Made by a program: the position numbers and the translations under genes | Shown: piece by piece, positions 6,214 to 8,572 of the stretch | How positions within the stretch are numbered: position 1 is the stretch's first letter | Layout: every line of letters starts with the position of its first letter | The notes under the pieces: generated by a model | Databases searched by the model: none | Told to the model about the DNA's origin: nothing | The model's input: only the letters and a program-made list of their open reading frames with translations | Assembly (NCBI GenBank): GCA_022447685.1 | Contig: JAKVAO010000092.1 | Location: 1 to 8,572, forward strand | Source: Candidatus Caenarcanales bacterium | GTDB taxonomy: Bacteria > Cyanobacteriota > Vampirovibrionia > LMEP-6097 | Reading direction: 5' to 3' | DNA: 8,572 nt

Positions 6214-7707
6214 ATGTCTAAAATAATTAGTAACTCAAGAACTTTTATCTCTGATGTAGATACTCCAGTTTCTCTTTATAATAAACTCAGTAAGCACTAT
6301 TCAGATTGTTTTCTCTTTGAATCTGTATTGGGCGGTGAAAATTTAGGACGTTATTCTTTTATTGGATGCTCTGCTTTAGATACTTTTATCAGTTTTAAGA
6401 ATAAGTCTAAGTATCCTAATAACTCTAGTAATCCCTATGAGCAAATTAAAAACTTTTTAAATGAATTTGCAACTAACCTTGAGGACAATGTTTCAGTAAC
6501 TAATGATCTAGAATTCTTCCATCAAGGTTTGGTTGGTTTTATGTCTTTTGAATCTATGCAAAGAATTGAACCTTGTTTGGATCTTCAAGAAAGTCATTTG
6601 CCTGAAAGCTTTTTCTATCTTGCTGGAAATCTGATCGTTTTTGATCATGTAAGTCAAAAGCTTTATGTTGTAAATAATATTTTGCTTGAAGATGATTATG
6701 ATCAGGCTAAGCTTGATGGTTTGTATCAAACAAGTAATCAAGAACTAGATAAATTAAGTTCAATTATTCATGAAGTCAATAATTTGGAGAGAAAAGAATT
6801 TAATGAGAAAATTCAAGCTAGTCCAAGTAATGATTCTTTTAAATCTAACACTAGTAAAGAAGAATTCATAGCTATGGTTAATAAAGCTAAAGAGCATATT
6901 CTTGAAGGTGATATTTTCCAGGTTGTACTTTCACAGAGATTTGAAAAAGAGACTCAGTTATCAGCTTTAGATCTTTACAGGGTTCTTAGAAGTTTAAACC
7001 CTTCTCCATATTTATTTATATTTAATGCAAATCTAGAGAGAGACAATCTTGGTGAAAACTTTACTATAGTAGGCTCTTCACCAGAGATGTTAATTAAAAC
7101 AGAGAAGAAATTTAATCAACACGGTGCTGAAGAATTATGGGCTGAGCTTCGACCTATAGCTGGAACTTATAAACGTGGGCAGAATCAAGCTCAGGATATT
7201 AAGCTTGCAGAGAAGCTTTTGAATGATCCTAAGGAAAGAGCAGAGCATGTAATGCTACTTGATCTTGGTCGTAATGATCTGGGAAGAGTTTGTGAACATG
7301 GTTCTATTCACGTCGCTCAGAATATGATTATAGAGAAGTATTCACACGTGCTTCATATAGTTAGTTCTCTTAAAGGTAAACTGAAAAGCGATATGTCTAG
7401 TGTGGAGTTGCTTGAAGCTTGTTTCCCTGCTGGAACTTTAAGTGGTGCTCCTAAGATTGAGGCAGTGAATATTATTTCTAAGCTAGAGAAAGACCCTCGT
7501 GGTCCCTATGGTGGTTGTATAGGCTATATAAATTTAGACGGTACTATTAATGTTGCAATTATGATTAGAAGTATTATTATTGAGAGTAATAAAATCTCTA
7601 TTCAGGCTGGGGCTGGGGTTGTGGCAGATTCAGATCCGGAGTCTGAGTATCAAGAAACCTTCAATAAAGCAGCTGCTTTGATTTCTGCTGTTGAAAGAAC
7701 TATATAA
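6214..7707 (+). CDS. trpE: Anthranilate synthase component I
   Basis: TrpE converts chorismate to anthranilate, the first committed step of tryptophan synthesis, using ammonia delivered by the glutaminase subunit TrpG, which is not in this window. The 497 residues are a normal full length. The N-terminal domain has FLFESV (S37) and ENLGRYSFIG, matching the feedback tryptophan-binding region, so the enzyme is probably inhibited by tryptophan. The C-terminal chorismate-binding domain carries PSPYLFIF, SSPEML, LRPIAGTYKRG, HVMLLDLGRND (345-355), GTLSGAPKIEA (from 407), GPYGGCIGYI and QAGAGVVADSDPESE (464-478). The LRPIAGT form and the presence of the N-terminal domain favour TrpE over PabB, though PabB cannot be fully excluded without a search. 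The ATG directly follows the secA stop with no gap and no Shine-Dalgarno site of its own, which implies translational coupling. No leader peptide or attenuator is possible at this junction. Confidence 0.93.
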   Translation: MSKIISNSRTFISDVDTPVSLYNKLSKHYSDCFLFESVLGGENLGRYSFIGCSALDTFISFKNKSKYPNNSSNPYEQIKNFLNEFATNLEDNVSVTNDLEFFHQGLVGFMSFESMQRIEPCLDLQESHLPESFFYLAGNLIVFDHVSQKLYVVNNILLEDDYDQAKLDGLYQTSNQELDKLSSIIHEVNNLERKEFNEKIQASPSNDSFKSNTSKEEFIAMVNKAKEHILEGDIFQVVLSQRFEKETQLSALDLYRVLRSLNPSPYLFIFNANLERDNLGENFTIVGSSPEMLIKTEKKFNQHGAEELWAELRPIAGTYKRGQNQAQDIKLAEKLLNDPKERAEHVMLLDLGRNDLGRVCEHGSIHVAQNMIIEKYSHVLHIVSSLKGKLKSDMSSVELLEACFPAGTLSGAPKIEAVNIISKLEKDPRGPYGGCIGYINLDGTINVAIMIRSIIIESNKISIQAGAGVVADSDPESEYQETFNKAAALISAVERTI

Positions 7708-7709
7708 CT

Positions 7710-8531
7710 ATGCAAATAACTGAAGTTTACTCACTAAGTGGACTTAGCCCTGCTTTGAATACTAAAATCTCTACTGTTATTGATACGGAAAATTACATGT
7801 CATTTACTGTTGGAGATCTAAGCTTTCCTAGTCAAATATCTACTACAATAGATCAACGTTTAGCGGCTAGAGCTTTATTAGAGCCAGAGAAATTTGTCTC
7901 CGTGCTAGATGATGAAGGGAAGCCTGCTGTGTCTTTAAGACCTTATTCCCCTGGGGATGAAAAAGATTTCCTTAGAGTGCTTAATAATACAGACGTTTTG
8001 AATAAAGAGTTTGATATAGTCTCTAGCCTAATAGTTAATTCACAAAATTTTTTGACTAGGAATTTACCTAAAGCAGAGCTATCTACTAATATTATAGATA
8101 GTAAGATATTTAGCCTCTTCCCTCCACTACTGGGAAAGCTTCTCTATGAAGGATTAGGGCAGAATAAGTTTCATAAATGGCATCTAATGGATCATACTCG
8201 TCATGTTCTTTTGTTTAGCCATAAGCTTATTGATAATGATAAAGAGGATAAATTACTCAATCAAATAAAAAAAGCATCACCCTATTTTAAGGAATTAATT
8301 AATTTCTTAAAGTTTAGTTCAGAGGAGAAAGAAAATACCTTGATCGCAGGCTTTTTCCATGATTTTGGTAAAAATACTAGCCACTTTCACGCTAAGGCAG
8401 AAGGTAAAGGGAAGCTTGTTTTAATGGATAGTTATGACTATCTTAAATATTTTCTAGATAGGGTTAATTTCCCTGATTCTAGAAAAAATACTATCTGTCA
8501 ACCCCTCGAATTAGGAAGCCAGTTTATGTAG
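7710..8531 (+). CDS. HD-domain protein, possibly C-terminally truncated or frameshifted
   Basis: The 273-residue product begins 2 bases after the trpE stop, so it is probably the third gene of the operon. Residues 1-145 match nothing I know. Residues about 155-250 look like an HD domain of the tRNA nucleotidyltransferase-like type: HKWHLMDHTRHVLLF supplies the first histidine (H162), and LIAGFFHDFGKN supplies the HD pair (H217, D218). These domains bind metal and usually hydrolyse phosphate esters or nucleotides. After YLKYFLDRVNFPDS, where the family usually continues to a further metal-ligand segment, the frame runs through KNTICQPLELGSQFM and stops at TAG 8529. The expected final histidine/aspartate segment is missing. 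Either this is a short variant, or a frameshift lies near 8490-8530 and the gene continues past the window. The start ATG has no Shine-Dalgarno site; translation is probably coupled to trpE. Confidence 0.65.
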   Translation: MQITEVYSLSGLSPALNTKISTVIDTENYMSFTVGDLSFPSQISTTIDQRLAARALLEPEKFVSVLDDEGKPAVSLRPYSPGDEKDFLRVLNNTDVLNKEFDIVSSLIVNSQNFLTRNLPKAELSTNIIDSKIFSLFPPLLGKLLYEGLGQNKFHKWHLMDHTRHVLLFSHKLIDNDKEDKLLNQIKKASPYFKELINFLKFSSEEKENTLIAGFFHDFGKNTSHFHAKAEGKGKLVLMDSYDYLKYFLDRVNFPDSRKNTICQPLELGSQFM

Positions 8532-8572
8532 AGGAATAATATTATCAAGTCCAGCCTCAGAATTAGACTTAT

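Overview
The window is AT-rich bacterial DNA (roughly one third G+C in the lines I sampled). It uses the standard code: TAA, TAG and TGA all end genes here. The best lineage clue is SecA. Its N-terminus carries the GDPN start common in Cyanobacteria-type SecA, it lacks the C-terminal zinc-binding tail, and it has an extra segment in the second nucleotide-binding domain. I lean, weakly, towards a low-GC non-photosynthetic relative of Cyanobacteria (Melainabacteria/Vampirovibrionia type), but other low-GC candidate phyla are possible.

Layout. Positions 1-69 hold nothing I can support. Positions 70-234 are the tail of an open frame with no start, probably a gene remnant. Positions 267-1190 are an unrecognised gene with the only clear Shine-Dalgarno site of the window, but an in-frame TAA at codon 11 separates that start from the rest of the frame; the next in-frame ATG is at 459. 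A HAD-family phosphatase (1177-1854, minus) converges on it with a 14-base overlap. It is divergent from a predicted 2-oxoglutarate/Fe(II) oxygenase (1890-2672, plus), and both appear to share a palindromic -10 box. A small basic exported protein (2719-3006, minus) follows. The 306 bases between 3034 and 3339 contain a degenerate tandem array of exactly 21-base period.

The last 5.2 kb read as one operon on the plus strand: secA (3340-6213), trpE (6214-7707, no gap) and an HD-domain protein (7710-8531, 2-base gap). SecA is the ATPase motor of the Sec translocon. TrpE makes anthranilate from chorismate. The HD protein looks like a metal-dependent phosphohydrolase whose last part is missing or out of frame. 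Nothing links the three biochemically; the tight packing suggests shared transcription and coupled translation.

Two patterns run across the genes. Several starts have a TATAAT box only 10-12 bases upstream and no Shine-Dalgarno site, as expected for nearly leaderless mRNAs. The 21-base array upstream of secA also reads, on the minus strand, as a heptapeptide repeat interrupted by stops. I see no tRNA, rRNA, CRISPR array, intact insertion sequence or convincing terminator.
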